A stretch of DNA of 64,000 nucleotides from Polynucleobacter sp. UK-Kesae-W10 (GTDB lineage Bacteria > Pseudomonadota > Gammaproteobacteria > Burkholderiales > Burkholderiaceae). Positions within the stretch are counted from its first letter, which is position 1. The number at the start of each line of letters is the position of its first letter. Shown here piece by piece: positions 16,251 through 25,641 of this stretch. The position numbers and the translations under genes were made by a program. The notes below the pieces were generated by a model. That model was not told where the DNA came from. It saw nothing but the letters and a program-made list of their open reading frames with translations, and ran no database searches. Location: assembly GCF_018881575.1 (NCBI RefSeq), contig NZ_JACVQB010000006.1, positions 124,001 through 188,000 on the forward strand. Reading direction: 5' to 3'.

Positions 16251-16901
16251 ATGAATATCAATGCAGATTACAGTCAGCGAGTAGTGATTCAGCATCATGA
16301 CTTGCCTTGGATCCCAAGTCCAGAAGTCGGAGTTGAAAGGCGCATGCTCGATCGCATTGGTGATGAGGTAGCAAAGGCAACCTCAATCGTGCGTTATCAA
16401 CCAGGCTCAAAATTTCAAACGCATACCCATCAATTTGGCGAAGAAATTTTGGTCTTAGATGGTATTTTCAGTGACGAGACTGGTGACTATCCTGCCGGTT
16501 CTTACATCATGAATCCCCCAGGATCCTCCCACGCTCCATTTAGCGATGTGGGCTGTACGCTGTTTGTAAAGCTCAGACACCTTGGACCCGATCAAGTGGA
16601 GCGCGAGATTGTCGATACCAACGCATCACCTTGGTATCAGGGGATGGTGCCGGGTCTGAATGTGATGCCTTTAATGCGGCAGGGCAGTGGATCTACCTTG
16701 GTTCGCTGGGCCCCACAAACGTATTTCAATCCCCACAAGCATTACGGTGGCGAAGAAATTTTTGTAGTAGATGGTGTATTTGAGGATGAGCATGGACGCT
16801 ACCCAGCTGGCTCATGGATCAGAAGTCCTCACATGAGCTTGCATCAACCTTTTAGCAAAGAAGGTTGCACCATCTTTGTAAAAACCGGGCACTTACTTTA
16901 A
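16251..16901 (+). CDS. Double-cupin protein related to the ChrR cupin domain
   Basis: This 216-residue protein consists of two homologous cupin domains. Each carries the metal-binding pattern: HTHQFGEEILVLDG with the later H in GSSHAPF in the first half, and HKHYGGEEIFVVDG with LHQPF in the second. This is the cupin type found at the C-terminus of the anti-sigma factor ChrR, but the zinc-binding N-terminal anti-sigma domain is absent and no ECF sigma factor is adjacent. It is probably a metal-dependent enzyme or small-molecule binding protein. A stretch rich in A and T (TTTTAAAAT) abuts the ATG, leaving no room for a ribosome site. Confidence 0.82.
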   Translation: MNINADYSQRVVIQHHDLPWIPSPEVGVERRMLDRIGDEVAKATSIVRYQPGSKFQTHTHQFGEEILVLDGIFSDETGDYPAGSYIMNPPGSSHAPFSDVGCTLFVKLRHLGPDQVEREIVDTNASPWYQGMVPGLNVMPLMRQGSGSTLVRWAPQTYFNPHKHYGGEEIFVVDGVFEDEHGRYPAGSWIRSPHMSLHQPFSKEGCTIFVKTGHLL

Positions 16902-17007
16902 TTGCTTTGTAGCCTTAGGTCATTCTATAAGCATCCCAATTTTCATTTATAGTACTTAGCTCACGTGTTACGAATTTGCTTATTTCTATATCTATAAAGG
17001 TATACCT

Positions 17008-17784
17008 ATGCCAAAGTTTGCCGCCAACTTAACGATGATGTTCAACGAGTATGAATTTCCTGCTCGCTTTGCTGCCGCTGCGAAAGCAGGATTTGAGGCC
17101 GTAGAGTTTCTTTTCCCTTATGACTACAGTCCTGCCGATGTCAGCAATTGGATTACTGAAAATAAACTCAAAAATATTCTCTTTAATCTTCCGCCGGGGG
17201 ATTGGGCTGCCGGTGAGCGTGGGATTGCAGCTCTGCCTGGTCGTGAAGCGGAGTTTCGTGCTGGTGTAGCTAAGGCAATTGAATATGCCTTAGCGCTAGG
17301 AACACCTCAGTTGCATATGATGGCCGGTTTAGTACCTCCTGGCGCTGATCTTGCGCAATGTCGTAAAACTTACCTAGCCAATATGAAGTTTGCCGCTCAA
17401 GAACTAGCAAAGCACAAGCTCAGTTTATTGCTTGAGCCCATCAATACCCGAGATATGCCAGGTTACTTCTTAAATACTCAAGCGCAAGCGCATGAGTTGC
17501 GCGCTGAATGTGGCGCACCCAATGTTAAAGTGCAGATGGATTTCTATCACGCTCAAATTATGGAGGGTGACTTGACCACGACCTTTAAAAAGTATTTCAA
17601 CGATATTGGTCACACACAGATTGCTAGTGTGCCCGCCAGAAATGAGCCTGATGATGGTGAAGTCAATTACGCATACCTATTTAAGTTACTCGATGACATG
17701 GGTTACGAGGGTTGGGTTGGTTGCGAATATCGCCCCAAAGGAAAAACAGAGGATGGCTTGGGGTGGTTCAAGCAATATAAGTAA
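17008..17784 (+). CDS. hyi: Hydroxypyruvate isomerase
   Basis: Cytoplasmic TIM-barrel enzyme interconverting hydroxypyruvate and tartronate semialdehyde in glyoxylate metabolism. The 258-residue length and the motifs FAANLTMMFNEYEFPARF, LLEPINTRDMPGYFL (metal-binding glutamate) and KVQMDFYHAQ are characteristic of Hyi. An AAAGG site lies before the ATG and a terminator follows. The OxlT-type carrier downstream fits a C2/oxalate or glyoxylate context; gcl and tartronate semialdehyde reductase genes are not in the window. Confidence 0.92.
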   Translation: MPKFAANLTMMFNEYEFPARFAAAAKAGFEAVEFLFPYDYSPADVSNWITENKLKNILFNLPPGDWAAGERGIAALPGREAEFRAGVAKAIEYALALGTPQLHMMAGLVPPGADLAQCRKTYLANMKFAAQELAKHKLSLLLEPINTRDMPGYFLNTQAQAHELRAECGAPNVKVQMDFYHAQIMEGDLTTTFKKYFNDIGHTQIASVPARNEPDDGEVNYAYLFKLLDDMGYEGWVGCEYRPKGKTEDGLGWFKQYK

Positions 17785-17841
17785 TGCTAAAGCAACCTAT
17801 ACGGTTGTTTTAAAGATATGATTGCTTGAAGTTGATTAGAA

Positions 17842-17866
17842 AAACCTGCTGCGGCAGGTTTTTTTG
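17842..17866 (+). terminator. Terminator after hyi
   Basis: AAACCTGC pairs with GCAGGTTT around TGCG, followed by a T run. Confidence 0.88.
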
Positions 17867-17995
17867 TGATGAAGCTATACATTCATGCATCAGGAGTAAG
17901 CATCTTGCACCAAGTTGATGAATTTTCCTAAAGAGAGTAGGGTTCTTCCTTAGACAATCAGTCTGGTAATTATAAAAACCAATTAGGAGGCAACA

Positions 17996-19264
17996 ATGAG
18001 TTCAGCATCAATGAGTGGGCCGGTCTCTTCAGCGAGCCCTTTAAAGTCTAAGTGGGTGCAGTTAGCTTTAGGCGTCATCTGTATGATGGCAATTTCAAGT
18101 CCCCAATATGTATGGGCTTTGTTTACTAAACCCATTATGGGTCAGTTGGGCGTTACCTTAACTGAGTTGCAGGTCACTTTTTCCATACTGATTGTTTTAC
18201 AAACGTTCTTTTCCCCGTTCCAGGGCTACTTAGTTGATAAGTTTGGTCCACGTTTATTACTCTCGATTGGTACGATTCTCACTGGTCTAAGCTGGGTACT
18301 TTCAGCTAACCTCACTACCGTTTCGCATCTGTACATTACCTATGGAGTTTTAGGTGGCCTAGGTACCGGCATTGTTTACATCGGTGTGGTTGGTTTGATG
18401 GTGCGCTGGTTCCCAAGCAATCGTGGTTTTGCAGTAGGTATGGTTGCTGCGGGTTATGGTATCGGCGCCTTGTTAACTACCTTCCCAATCTCCACCAGTC
18501 TTGCTGAGTCAGGCATTCAAAGCACCTTAACCTTCTTTGGCTACATTATTGGAGCAGTCGGTTTACTGGCTGCACAAGGTATTCGCGTACCACATGCCGA
18601 TCGCGTGCAAACAGCTGGTCAAATTGAGGCGGCTGCTAGCGGCGTTGCTCCAAAAACCATGCTCAAGACGCCAGTGTTCTGGTTAATGTTTTTGATGATG
18701 TCCATGATGTCCACCTCTGGATTGATGGTCATTTCACAAATGGGTGCATTTGCTAAGGACTTTGGTATTACTACCATGACAGTATTTGGTATGGCTGCAC
18801 TTCCTTTGGCCTTAACGATTGACCGCGTTACCAATGGTTTAACTCGCCCATTTTTTGGCTGGGTATCGGATAAGCTCGGTCGCGAGTACACCATGACGAT
18901 TGCGTTTGGTCTTGAGGCGATTGCAATGTTCATTTGGGTATCTACTCGCAATGATCCACTCATGTTTGTCTTGATGTCGGGCGTGGTGTTCTTTGGTTGG
19001 GGTGAAATTTTCTCCTTATTCCCATCGACTCTGACCGATACATTTGGCCAAAAGCATGCCACGACCAACTATGGTTTCCTATACATGGCACAAGGCGTTG
19101 GTTCTATCATCGGCGGCCCTATTGCAGCCTATATTCATGGTGTTGCAGATAGCTGGATTCCAGTGTTTGGCATCATGATTGCCTTGGATGCTACGGCAGC
19201 TTTGTTGGCATTCTTTGTATTACGCCCTATGCGTGCAAAGTATATGAAATCGCGGGTTGCCTAA
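17996..19264 (+). CDS. MFS transporter, oxalate/formate antiporter (OxlT) type
   Basis: Inner-membrane carrier of 422 residues with twelve predicted membrane segments. The opening SPQYVWALFTKPIMGQLG and the GYLVDKFGPRLLLSIG loop are typical of the OxlT branch, which exchanges small carboxylates. A strong TTAGGAGG site precedes the ATG. Oxalate itself is not proven: the branch includes carriers for other mono- and dicarboxylates. The preceding hyi gene suggests a C2/C3 acid substrate. Confidence 0.85.
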   Translation: MSSASMSGPVSSASPLKSKWVQLALGVICMMAISSPQYVWALFTKPIMGQLGVTLTELQVTFSILIVLQTFFSPFQGYLVDKFGPRLLLSIGTILTGLSWVLSANLTTVSHLYITYGVLGGLGTGIVYIGVVGLMVRWFPSNRGFAVGMVAAGYGIGALLTTFPISTSLAESGIQSTLTFFGYIIGAVGLLAAQGIRVPHADRVQTAGQIEAAASGVAPKTMLKTPVFWLMFLMMSMMSTSGLMVISQMGAFAKDFGITTMTVFGMAALPLALTIDRVTNGLTRPFFGWVSDKLGREYTMTIAFGLEAIAMFIWVSTRNDPLMFVLMSGVVFFGWGEIFSLFPSTLTDTFGQKHATTNYGFLYMAQGVGSIIGGPIAAYIHGVADSWIPVFGIMIALDATAALLAFFVLRPMRAKYMKSRVA

Positions 19265-19300
19265 ACGAAAGCGCATCTTGACTTAAGCGTTTCTGAATAA

Positions 19301-19336
19301 ACAATGGGCTAGCAATTTGCTAGCCCATTGTATTTT
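19301..19336. terminator. Bidirectional terminator between convergent MFS and ggt-like genes
   Basis: ACAATGGGCTAGCA pairs with TGCTAGCCCATTGT (14 bp) around a three-base loop. T-rich bases follow on the plus strand, and the hairpin lies between two convergent genes. Confidence 0.75.
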
Positions 19337-19349
19337 TGCTTACTGTGTT

Positions 19350-20948
19350 TTAAAACGAGCTGACTGCACCATCACTGCGCGGATCCCAGCCGCCCTGAAG
19401 AGTGCCAGATGGGTCGCGAATAATACAGCCGGCGTGGCCCACAGTTTCATCAAAGTCATCGAGCATTTCGATTTCATGGCCAAGAGTATGCAAGGCCTTG
19501 ACTACTCGAGGATCAAAGCGTGACTCTAGTTTTAGACTATCGCTAGTTTGACCCCAGGTTCGGCCTAACAGCCAACGTGGACGACTGATGGCATCTTGTG
19601 GATTCAATCCATAGGTAGCGGTACGCGTGAACACGGCGCATTGTGTTTGGGGTTGTCCGTCTCCACCCATCGTGCCGTATACCATCGAGCGTCCATCTTT
19701 AAATACTGCTAGAGCAGGGTTTAAGGTGTGGAATGGCTTGCGATATGGCTCTAAGTGATTGAGTGTTTTTGGATCGAGTGAGAAGCTGCAACCCCGATTT
19801 TGCCAATTGACACCAGTAGTGGGGAGCACAATGCCTGCGCCAAACTCGTGATAGATACTCTGAATAAACGATACGCAATTGCCATCACCATCAATCACGC
19901 CCATCCATATCGTATCGGCTGGGCCTTTGCCTTGACCCCAAGGGAGTGCTTTATTGGGATCAATATTCTGAGCTAGTTTCTTTAAAAAGGCAGGGGCCAA
20001 GAATGTCTGAGCATTGCGCTCCATGTAGGCCGGATCAGTGACATATTGATCGCGAATCTTAAAAGCTTGCTTGGTCGCTTCAACGCAGTGATGCACATAT
20101 TCTGCACTATCGACTTTGAATCGCTTCAGATTGAGTTGATCCAAAATGCCGATGATCATGAGGGAGACAACGCCTTGCGTAGGTGGCGTCATGTTGTACA
20201 CATTTCCTGTGCTGTGCTTGAGCTCAAGAGGATTAATGAGTTTTGCATGATGGCGATGTAAATCATCCAACCTCAGTGGACTACCAAGTTCAGTTAATTC
20301 AGCTGCTAGAGAGTCTGCTAAGTCGCCGCGGTAATAGTCATCCGTACCTTTTTTGGCAATCTGGCGTAAAACACTTGCCAGGCGCTCTTGCTTAAAGATG
20401 CTGCCAACGGTAGGTGCCTTGCCCTTGACTAAGAAAGTTTCAGCAAAGCCGGGAATGGGTTTGAGTTCTTCTAATTTCTTGGCAGTTAAGCTGGACTGGC
20501 TCAAGGTAACGGGTATTCCTGCTTCTGCGTAGTGAATCGCATCAGCCAAGAGGCGCGATAGCGGTAACTTGCCACCTAATCCTTGTTTAGAAAGCTGGTG
20601 TGCTGCGCCCCATCCAGAAATAGTTCCGGCTACAGTATTAGCAGCTACTGCACCACGAAACGGAATAGCTTTAGTAATACCGCGTTCGGCATACCATTGC
20701 TTAGTAGCTAAACCAGCGGCTGCACCGCAGGCATCAATACCGCCCATGGCTTTACCTGGGGCATGAATCACCCAAAAGGAATCGCCACCAATGGAGTTCA
20801 TATGCGGATAGACAATCGCGATCGTGGCAGCTGCTGCGATCATGGCTTCTAAAGCATTGCCGCCTTCTCGCAAAACGGCTAATGCTGATTCTGACGCTAG
20901 AGAATGTGGCGCAACGGCCATTCCTCGGGTTCCCCACTTTGGTTGCAT
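19350..20948 (-). CDS. Gamma-glutamyltransferase family protein
   Basis: This Ntn-hydrolase of 532 residues resembles gamma-glutamyltranspeptidase. It has WGTRGMAVAPHSLAS and GGNALEAMIAAAA at the N-terminus, a PADT segment containing the probable autoprocessing/catalytic threonine followed by VIDGDGNCVSFIQS, and a C-terminal GTMGGDGQPQ loop. The ATG at 20948 is preferred to one at 21047 because AGAGG lies just upstream and the longer form adds an unrelated 33-residue tail. No signal peptide is seen, so a cytoplasmic location is likely, unlike classical Ggt. Members of this subgroup can be acylases rather than glutathione hydrolases. Confidence 0.88.
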   Translation of the reverse strand: MQPKWGTRGMAVAPHSLASESALAVLREGGNALEAMIAAAATIAIVYPHMNSIGGDSFWVIHAPGKAMGGIDACGAAAGLATKQWYAERGITKAIPFRGAVAANTVAGTISGWGAAHQLSKQGLGGKLPLSRLLADAIHYAEAGIPVTLSQSSLTAKKLEELKPIPGFAETFLVKGKAPTVGSIFKQERLASVLRQIAKKGTDDYYRGDLADSLAAELTELGSPLRLDDLHRHHAKLINPLELKHSTGNVYNMTPPTQGVVSLMIIGILDQLNLKRFKVDSAEYVHHCVEATKQAFKIRDQYVTDPAYMERNAQTFLAPAFLKKLAQNIDPNKALPWGQGKGPADTIWMGVIDGDGNCVSFIQSIYHEFGAGIVLPTTGVNWQNRGCSFSLDPKTLNHLEPYRKPFHTLNPALAVFKDGRSMVYGTMGGDGQPQTQCAVFTRTATYGLNPQDAISRPRWLLGRTWGQTSDSLKLESRFDPRVVKALHTLGHEIEMLDDFDETVGHAGCIIRDPSGTLQGGWDPRSDGAVSSF

Positions 20949-21097
20949 TGATTGGCCTCTATTTGTTGTAGTTTGAATAATTGGTGTTTTTGCTGAAATA
21001 ACATTGTAGGGTTTAAGAGAGCCTGATGCACGGCCCTGATGCCCCATGTTGATTCATTGGGGATCGTGAATGCTTTTGGGGCGGCTGGTTACGGAAT

Positions 21098-21754
21098 TTA
21101 TCCCCGCTCAATTAACTGCTCAAATGCCTTTCCAAAAGCCTCGGGTGGCTGAGCCCCTTGCATAAGATATTGCTCATTGAGAATAATCGATGGGACGGAG
21201 CTGATGCCGGCGCTCGTATAAGTGAGTTCTTCTTCACGAACTGCATTGGCGAAAGTATCGCTGCTTAAAATTTCCTGCGCTTTGTTTGGATCCAGGCCAG
21301 CCCGAATAACAGCGTCGATTAAATTTTTATGATCATCTAAATCCACTGCTAAACAAAAGTAAGTATTGAGCAATTCTGTCTTTAGCGCAGCTTGCTTTTG
21401 TAAATCATATTCTTGGGCTGCCCAATGGATGAGGCGATGTGCATCGAAGGTGTTGTAAACCCGCTTGCGACCCTCGGGATGGAACTGAAATCCCGCTTCT
21501 AATGCTTTAGCGCGAATATTGGCTTGATTGGCCTTTACCTGCTCTGCTGTTAAGCCGTATTTTTCAGTCAGGTGCTCGATCGCATCTTGGCCGCCTTTGG
21601 GCATATGGGGATTGAGCTCGAAAGGACGAAAATGAACCTCAAAATTAGCTTGATCGCCAAACTGAGAAATCGCCTGGTTGAGGTTACCTAAACCTACGGC
21701 GCACCAAGGGCAGGCTACATCAGATACAAAGTCAATTTTGATGGTGGGTTTCAT
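21098..21754 (-). CDS. DsbA-family oxidoreductase, FrnE-like
   Basis: Thioredoxin-fold protein of 218 residues with the active-site motif C15-P-W-C18 in the N-terminal strand-helix and a large helical insertion. GISSVPSIILNEQYL supplies the cis-proline. No signal peptide is present, so it is cytoplasmic, as for FrnE and 2-hydroxychromene-2-carboxylate isomerase-like proteins. It is a disulfide isomerase or a glutathione-dependent enzyme; the sequence does not decide. It is divergent from the lipase gene. Confidence 0.9.
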   Translation of the reverse strand: MKPTIKIDFVSDVACPWCAVGLGNLNQAISQFGDQANFEVHFRPFELNPHMPKGGQDAIEHLTEKYGLTAEQVKANQANIRAKALEAGFQFHPEGRKRVYNTFDAHRLIHWAAQEYDLQKQAALKTELLNTYFCLAVDLDDHKNLIDAVIRAGLDPNKAQEILSSDTFANAVREEELTYTSAGISSVPSIILNEQYLMQGAQPPEAFGKAFEQLIERG

Positions 21755-21866
21755 AAAGACGATTGTAGCCAGATCCCTGTTTTATGGGGATTGGTATCTA
21801 TTGCCTACCCTCAAATGGCTTAGGTATAGTGCTATTTATCTGACTCTTCAACATCATTTAATGGCT

Positions 21867-23180
21867 ATGAAAAAAATACTCTTCACCCTCACCCTTGCTA
21901 TTGCTGCAAGCTCTCAATCCGCGGTGGTTTTGGCAGATCCTCCGGTCGCTCCATTTTATGAATCCGTGATCTCAATGAGTGCAAGTGGAAAATTGGGTCA
22001 GGTAATTAAGAAAGAATCCATCAAGACTTCTGTAAAAGGTGCCCAAGCCTGGAAGATTGCTTATATCTCCTCTGATGTCTATGGTCGACCAACCAAAGTA
22101 ACTGGCTTGGTAGTAGCACCAATTGGTGCTGCGCCTAAAGAGGGTCGACCGATTATGTCCTGGGCTCATGGCACAACAGGTGCTGCTCAAAATTGTGGCC
22201 CCTCTCAAGTGCTTAATCCAGTAGTACCTCTCAATGAATATTTTTTAATTGGTGGTAATTCTTGGACGGATTATGGAATTCCTGCAATTGAAGAATTTAT
22301 TCAAGCAGGTTATGTTGTAGTCGCAACCGACTATCAAGGGCAGGGCGGTGGCGGTAGACATCAATATGCTTTAGCTGCAACGAACGCGATGGATACGATT
22401 GATGCTGCCCGTGCAGCCAGCTCGATGAAGGAGACCGGTGCTGGTAAGAAGGCTGTTATTTATGGCTGGTCTCAGGGCGGTGGGGTAGCAGTTGCAGCCG
22501 CTAGCATGGCAGATTACTTAGGCAAAAAAGGCACTGCCGCTGACAACATTGAGCTCGTGGGTTCCGTGGCTTTGGCCCCTGATGATATTGCGATCATGAT
22601 CCCGGGCGCGGATAAGGATCAGGCTATTGCGCAGAAATCCCTCAGTGGATTAATTCAAATGTTTACGGGCAATGTGTTTGATTTTTCTCATATGGCGATG
22701 AGCATGTGGGGAGTGCAAGCAGCTAATCCGAATTTGAAGCTCACCGATATCTTTACTGAGGATGGCGCTAAGGCGCTCAATGAAGTCATCAGTAATAAGT
22801 GTATGCATGCAGTAGCTGATACCTTGAACTTCAACTTCAGCAGTCAATACAAGACGCTATTAAGAGACCAAATCAACAATCCCCTCGAGTGGACTAAGAC
22901 CATGATTCAGGGTAGCGTCATTCCCGCAAAACCGGTCACTCCAGTAGTCATTTATTGGGGCAATAAAGATGTCACCAATCCTCCGATTATGGGTAAGCTA
23001 TATCAGGAGCAAATGTGCAAGCTGGGCGGTAATGTGAATCGGGTAGAGCTTGCAGGAAACCAATCCCACTTTACAACCCCAGGAGCATCTAAACCGCTTT
23101 ACCTAAACTGGATTGCGGATCGCTTGGCTGGCAAGCCGGCCCCTAATAATTGCGCTCAAGCCGCACAACTGCCAAGTTAA
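21867..23180 (+). CDS. Secreted lipase-like alpha/beta hydrolase (secretory lipase family)
   Basis: This 437-residue protein has a signal peptide (MKKILFTLTLAIAAS..., cleavage near VLAD) and the alpha/beta hydrolase core of the secretory lipase (LIP) family. The oxyanion region is SWAHGTTG, the nucleophile elbow is GWSQGG, and candidate acid and base residues lie in YWGNKDVTNP and NQSHFTTPG. The ATG at 21867 is preferred; one two codons upstream is possible. It probably hydrolyses esters or lipids in the periplasm or outside. Confidence 0.85.
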   Translation: MKKILFTLTLAIAASSQSAVVLADPPVAPFYESVISMSASGKLGQVIKKESIKTSVKGAQAWKIAYISSDVYGRPTKVTGLVVAPIGAAPKEGRPIMSWAHGTTGAAQNCGPSQVLNPVVPLNEYFLIGGNSWTDYGIPAIEEFIQAGYVVVATDYQGQGGGGRHQYALAATNAMDTIDAARAASSMKETGAGKKAVIYGWSQGGGVAVAAASMADYLGKKGTAADNIELVGSVALAPDDIAIMIPGADKDQAIAQKSLSGLIQMFTGNVFDFSHMAMSMWGVQAANPNLKLTDIFTEDGAKALNEVISNKCMHAVADTLNFNFSSQYKTLLRDQINNPLEWTKTMIQGSVIPAKPVTPVVIYWGNKDVTNPPIMGKLYQEQMCKLGGNVNRVELAGNQSHFTTPGASKPLYLNWIADRLAGKPAPNNCAQAAQLPS

Positions 23181-23204
23181 ACGGCATAGAGTAGTACCCT
23201 TCAC

Positions 23205-23316
23205 GCCACCAATGCAGAGCCAGCATTGGTGGCCCTCATCCAGCTTTAATGTTCGCACTCTGAGTCCCATTGCCATGGATAATGGGCAATACATTATTGC
23301 TGCGCCATTTTTGGAA
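23205..23316. other. Structured spacer between lipase and OsmC-YcaO genes
   Basis: GCCACCAATGC and GCATTGGTGGC (23205-23215, 23223-23233) form an 11-bp stem with a seven-base loop and no T run. Further right, CCCATT/AATGGG and GCAATA/TATTGC form two more short hairpins just before the OsmC-YcaO start. The stretch could be a leader RNA or mRNA-processing structure; no known riboswitch is recognised. Confidence 0.4.
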
Positions 23317-23323
23317 TACCACC

Positions 23324-25528
23324 ATGGAAATTAAAGTTAACTTTCTGGATAAGTTGCGTCTTGAAGCGAAGTTTGACGACTTCACAGTCATTGCTGACCA
23401 ACCAATTCGTTACAAGGGAGATGGTTCGGCTCCAGGTCCATTTGATTACTTCTTAGCATCCTCGGCCTTGTGTGCAGCCTATTTTGTAAAGTTATATTGT
23501 GAAACCCGCAACATTCCTACCGACAATATTCGTCTCTCACAAAATAATATTGTTGATCCGGAAAATCGCTATCAGCAAATATTTAAGATTCAAGTAGAGT
23601 TGCCTGCAGACATCTCTGCGACCGATCGTCAAGGTATCTTGCGTTCTATTGAGCGCTGCACAGTCAAAAAGGTAGTGCAAGCAGGCCCAGAGTTTGTCAT
23701 TGAGGTGGTGGAGAATCTAGATGCTGATGCCCAGGCGTTATTAATGGCTAAACCAGCATCTGATGCTGGTACTTATATTACGGGTAAAGATTTGCCGCTT
23801 GAGCAAACGATAGCGAATATGTCTGCCCTATTGGCCGACATTGGAATCAAGATAGAAATTGCCTCATGGCGCAACATCATTCCCAATGTTTGGTCCTTAC
23901 ATATTCGTGATGCCCATTCCCCCATGTGCTTTACCAATGGCAAAGGCGCTACCAAGGAGAGTGCTTTGGCTTCTGCCTTAGGCGAATACATCGAGCGTTT
24001 GAGTAATAACCATTTTTATGCTGGTACTTACTGGGGTGAAGAGCTTGCAAATGCAGATTTTGTCCATTACCCCAGTGAGCGTTGGTTTAAGCCAGGGCCT
24101 AAAGACGTTTTACCAAAAGAAATTCTGGATGCGTATTGCCTAAAGATCTACAACCCCGATGGAGAATTGCGCAGCTCTCATCTTATCGATACCAATTCAG
24201 GGAACGCTCAGCGCGGAATCTGTTCTTTGCCATATATAAGGCAATCGGATGGCCAGACAGTCTATTTCCCATCCAACCTCGTAGAAAATTTATTTGTTAG
24301 CAATGGTATGAGTGCTGGCAATACCCTGGCAGAAGCCCAGGTGCAATGTTTATCGGAGATTTTTGAGCGAGCCGTGAAACGTGAAATCTTAGAGGGTGAA
24401 ATCTGTCTTCCAGATGTGCCTGCCGAAGTTCTCGCAAAGTATCCCAGTATCTTGGCTGGTATTCGGGGTCTAGAGGAGCAGGGGTTTCCGGTGTTAGTAA
24501 AAGATGCCTCGCTGGGTGGAGTGTACCCAGTAATGTGCGTTACCTTAATGAACCCGCGAACAGGTGGCGTATTTGCATCGTTCGGAGCACATCCCAGTTT
24601 AGAAGTTGCGCTTGAGCGCAGCCTCACGGAACTCCTGCAAGGACGTAGCTTAGAGGGTTTGAATGATTTACCAGCACCCACATTTGCAAGTGAGGCCGTG
24701 ACAGAGCCTAACAACTTTGTTGAGCATTTTATTGATTCGAGCGGCATTGTGTCATGGAGATTTTTTAGTGCTAAAGCTGATTATGAATTTGTCGAATGGG
24801 ATTTCTCGAGCGATAGCGCTAACTCCAATGCCGAAGAGGTAGATATCCTTTTTGGTATTCTAAAATCTATTGATAAAGAAGCATACGTTGCAGTCTATGA
24901 TGAATTGGGTGCAACGGCCTGCCGAATTTTGGTGCCGGGATATTCCGAGGTGTATCCCGTAGAGGATTTAATTTGGGATAACACCAATAAGGCCTTGCTC
25001 TTTCGAACAGATATTCTAAATTTGACGCGCTTAGACAATGCTGCCTTAGCGGATTTGCTTGAGCGTTTAGAAAATAATGAATTAGATGAATACGGTGATA
25101 TCGCCACGCTCATTGGTGTGGAGTTTGATGAGAATACCGTCTGGGGGCAGCTCACTGTCTTAGAGTTAAAGCTCTTAATCAATCTTGCCTTAGAGCAATT
25201 TGAAGAAGCGCATGAGTTGGTGGGTGCATTTCTTCAGTACAACGACAATACGGTAGAGCGAGGCTTGTTTTATCAAGCCTTGAACGTGGTGCTTGAGGTC
25301 GTCTTGAGTGATGATTTAGAACTAAAGGACTATGTGGTCAATTTCCGCCGCATGTTTGGCGATGTTCGGATGGATGCTGTACTAGGGTCAATAGATGGCA
25401 CTGTGCGCTTCTATGGCTTGACCCCAACAAGCATGGGCTTAGAGGGTCTAGATCGTCACCATCGCATGATGGATAGCTATCGAAAATTGCATGCGGCCCG
25501 AGCAAAGTTTGTATCTGTAACTCGCTAG
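23324..25528 (+). CDS. OsmC-YcaO fusion protein
   Basis: This 734-residue protein has an N-terminal OsmC/Ohr-like domain (about 1-135, with FDYFLASSALCAAYFVKLYC and its cysteine, plus the ERCTVKK region) joined to a YcaO domain (about 170-560) and a helical C-terminal region resembling that of E. coli YcaO. In the YcaO part, SALGEYIERLSNNHF and EAQVQCLSEIFERA carry the conserved ATP/Mg-binding glutamates. YcaO domains phosphorylate amide backbones to drive cyclodehydration or thioamidation; E. coli YcaO assists RimO in ribosomal S12 methylthiolation. No precursor peptide or partner gene lies alongside. The start is the ATG at 23324; upstream in-frame ATG at 23270 lacks support. Confidence 0.9.
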   Translation: MEIKVNFLDKLRLEAKFDDFTVIADQPIRYKGDGSAPGPFDYFLASSALCAAYFVKLYCETRNIPTDNIRLSQNNIVDPENRYQQIFKIQVELPADISATDRQGILRSIERCTVKKVVQAGPEFVIEVVENLDADAQALLMAKPASDAGTYITGKDLPLEQTIANMSALLADIGIKIEIASWRNIIPNVWSLHIRDAHSPMCFTNGKGATKESALASALGEYIERLSNNHFYAGTYWGEELANADFVHYPSERWFKPGPKDVLPKEILDAYCLKIYNPDGELRSSHLIDTNSGNAQRGICSLPYIRQSDGQTVYFPSNLVENLFVSNGMSAGNTLAEAQVQCLSEIFERAVKREILEGEICLPDVPAEVLAKYPSILAGIRGLEEQGFPVLVKDASLGGVYPVMCVTLMNPRTGGVFASFGAHPSLEVALERSLTELLQGRSLEGLNDLPAPTFASEAVTEPNNFVEHFIDSSGIVSWRFFSAKADYEFVEWDFSSDSANSNAEEVDILFGILKSIDKEAYVAVYDELGATACRILVPGYSEVYPVEDLIWDNTNKALLFRTDILNLTRLDNAALADLLERLENNELDEYGDIATLIGVEFDENTVWGQLTVLELKLLINLALEQFEEAHELVGAFLQYNDNTVERGLFYQALNVVLEVVLSDDLELKDYVVNFRRMFGDVRMDAVLGSIDGTVRFYGLTPTSMGLEGLDRHHRMMDSYRKLHAARAKFVSVTR

Positions 25529-25641
25529 AGCATTAATCGGGGTGAATACTATCTACTCTAGGTAGATGGTGCGCTGCACTAACGATTACATCAAACTAAC
25601 GTGATATTCTTTTTGTAAACCAATAAATCAATGGAGACAAT

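Noticed and set aside
16251..16901. ChrR anti-sigma factor
   Set aside because: The zinc-binding anti-sigma domain is missing and no ECF sigma gene adjoins; it is only the cupin type.
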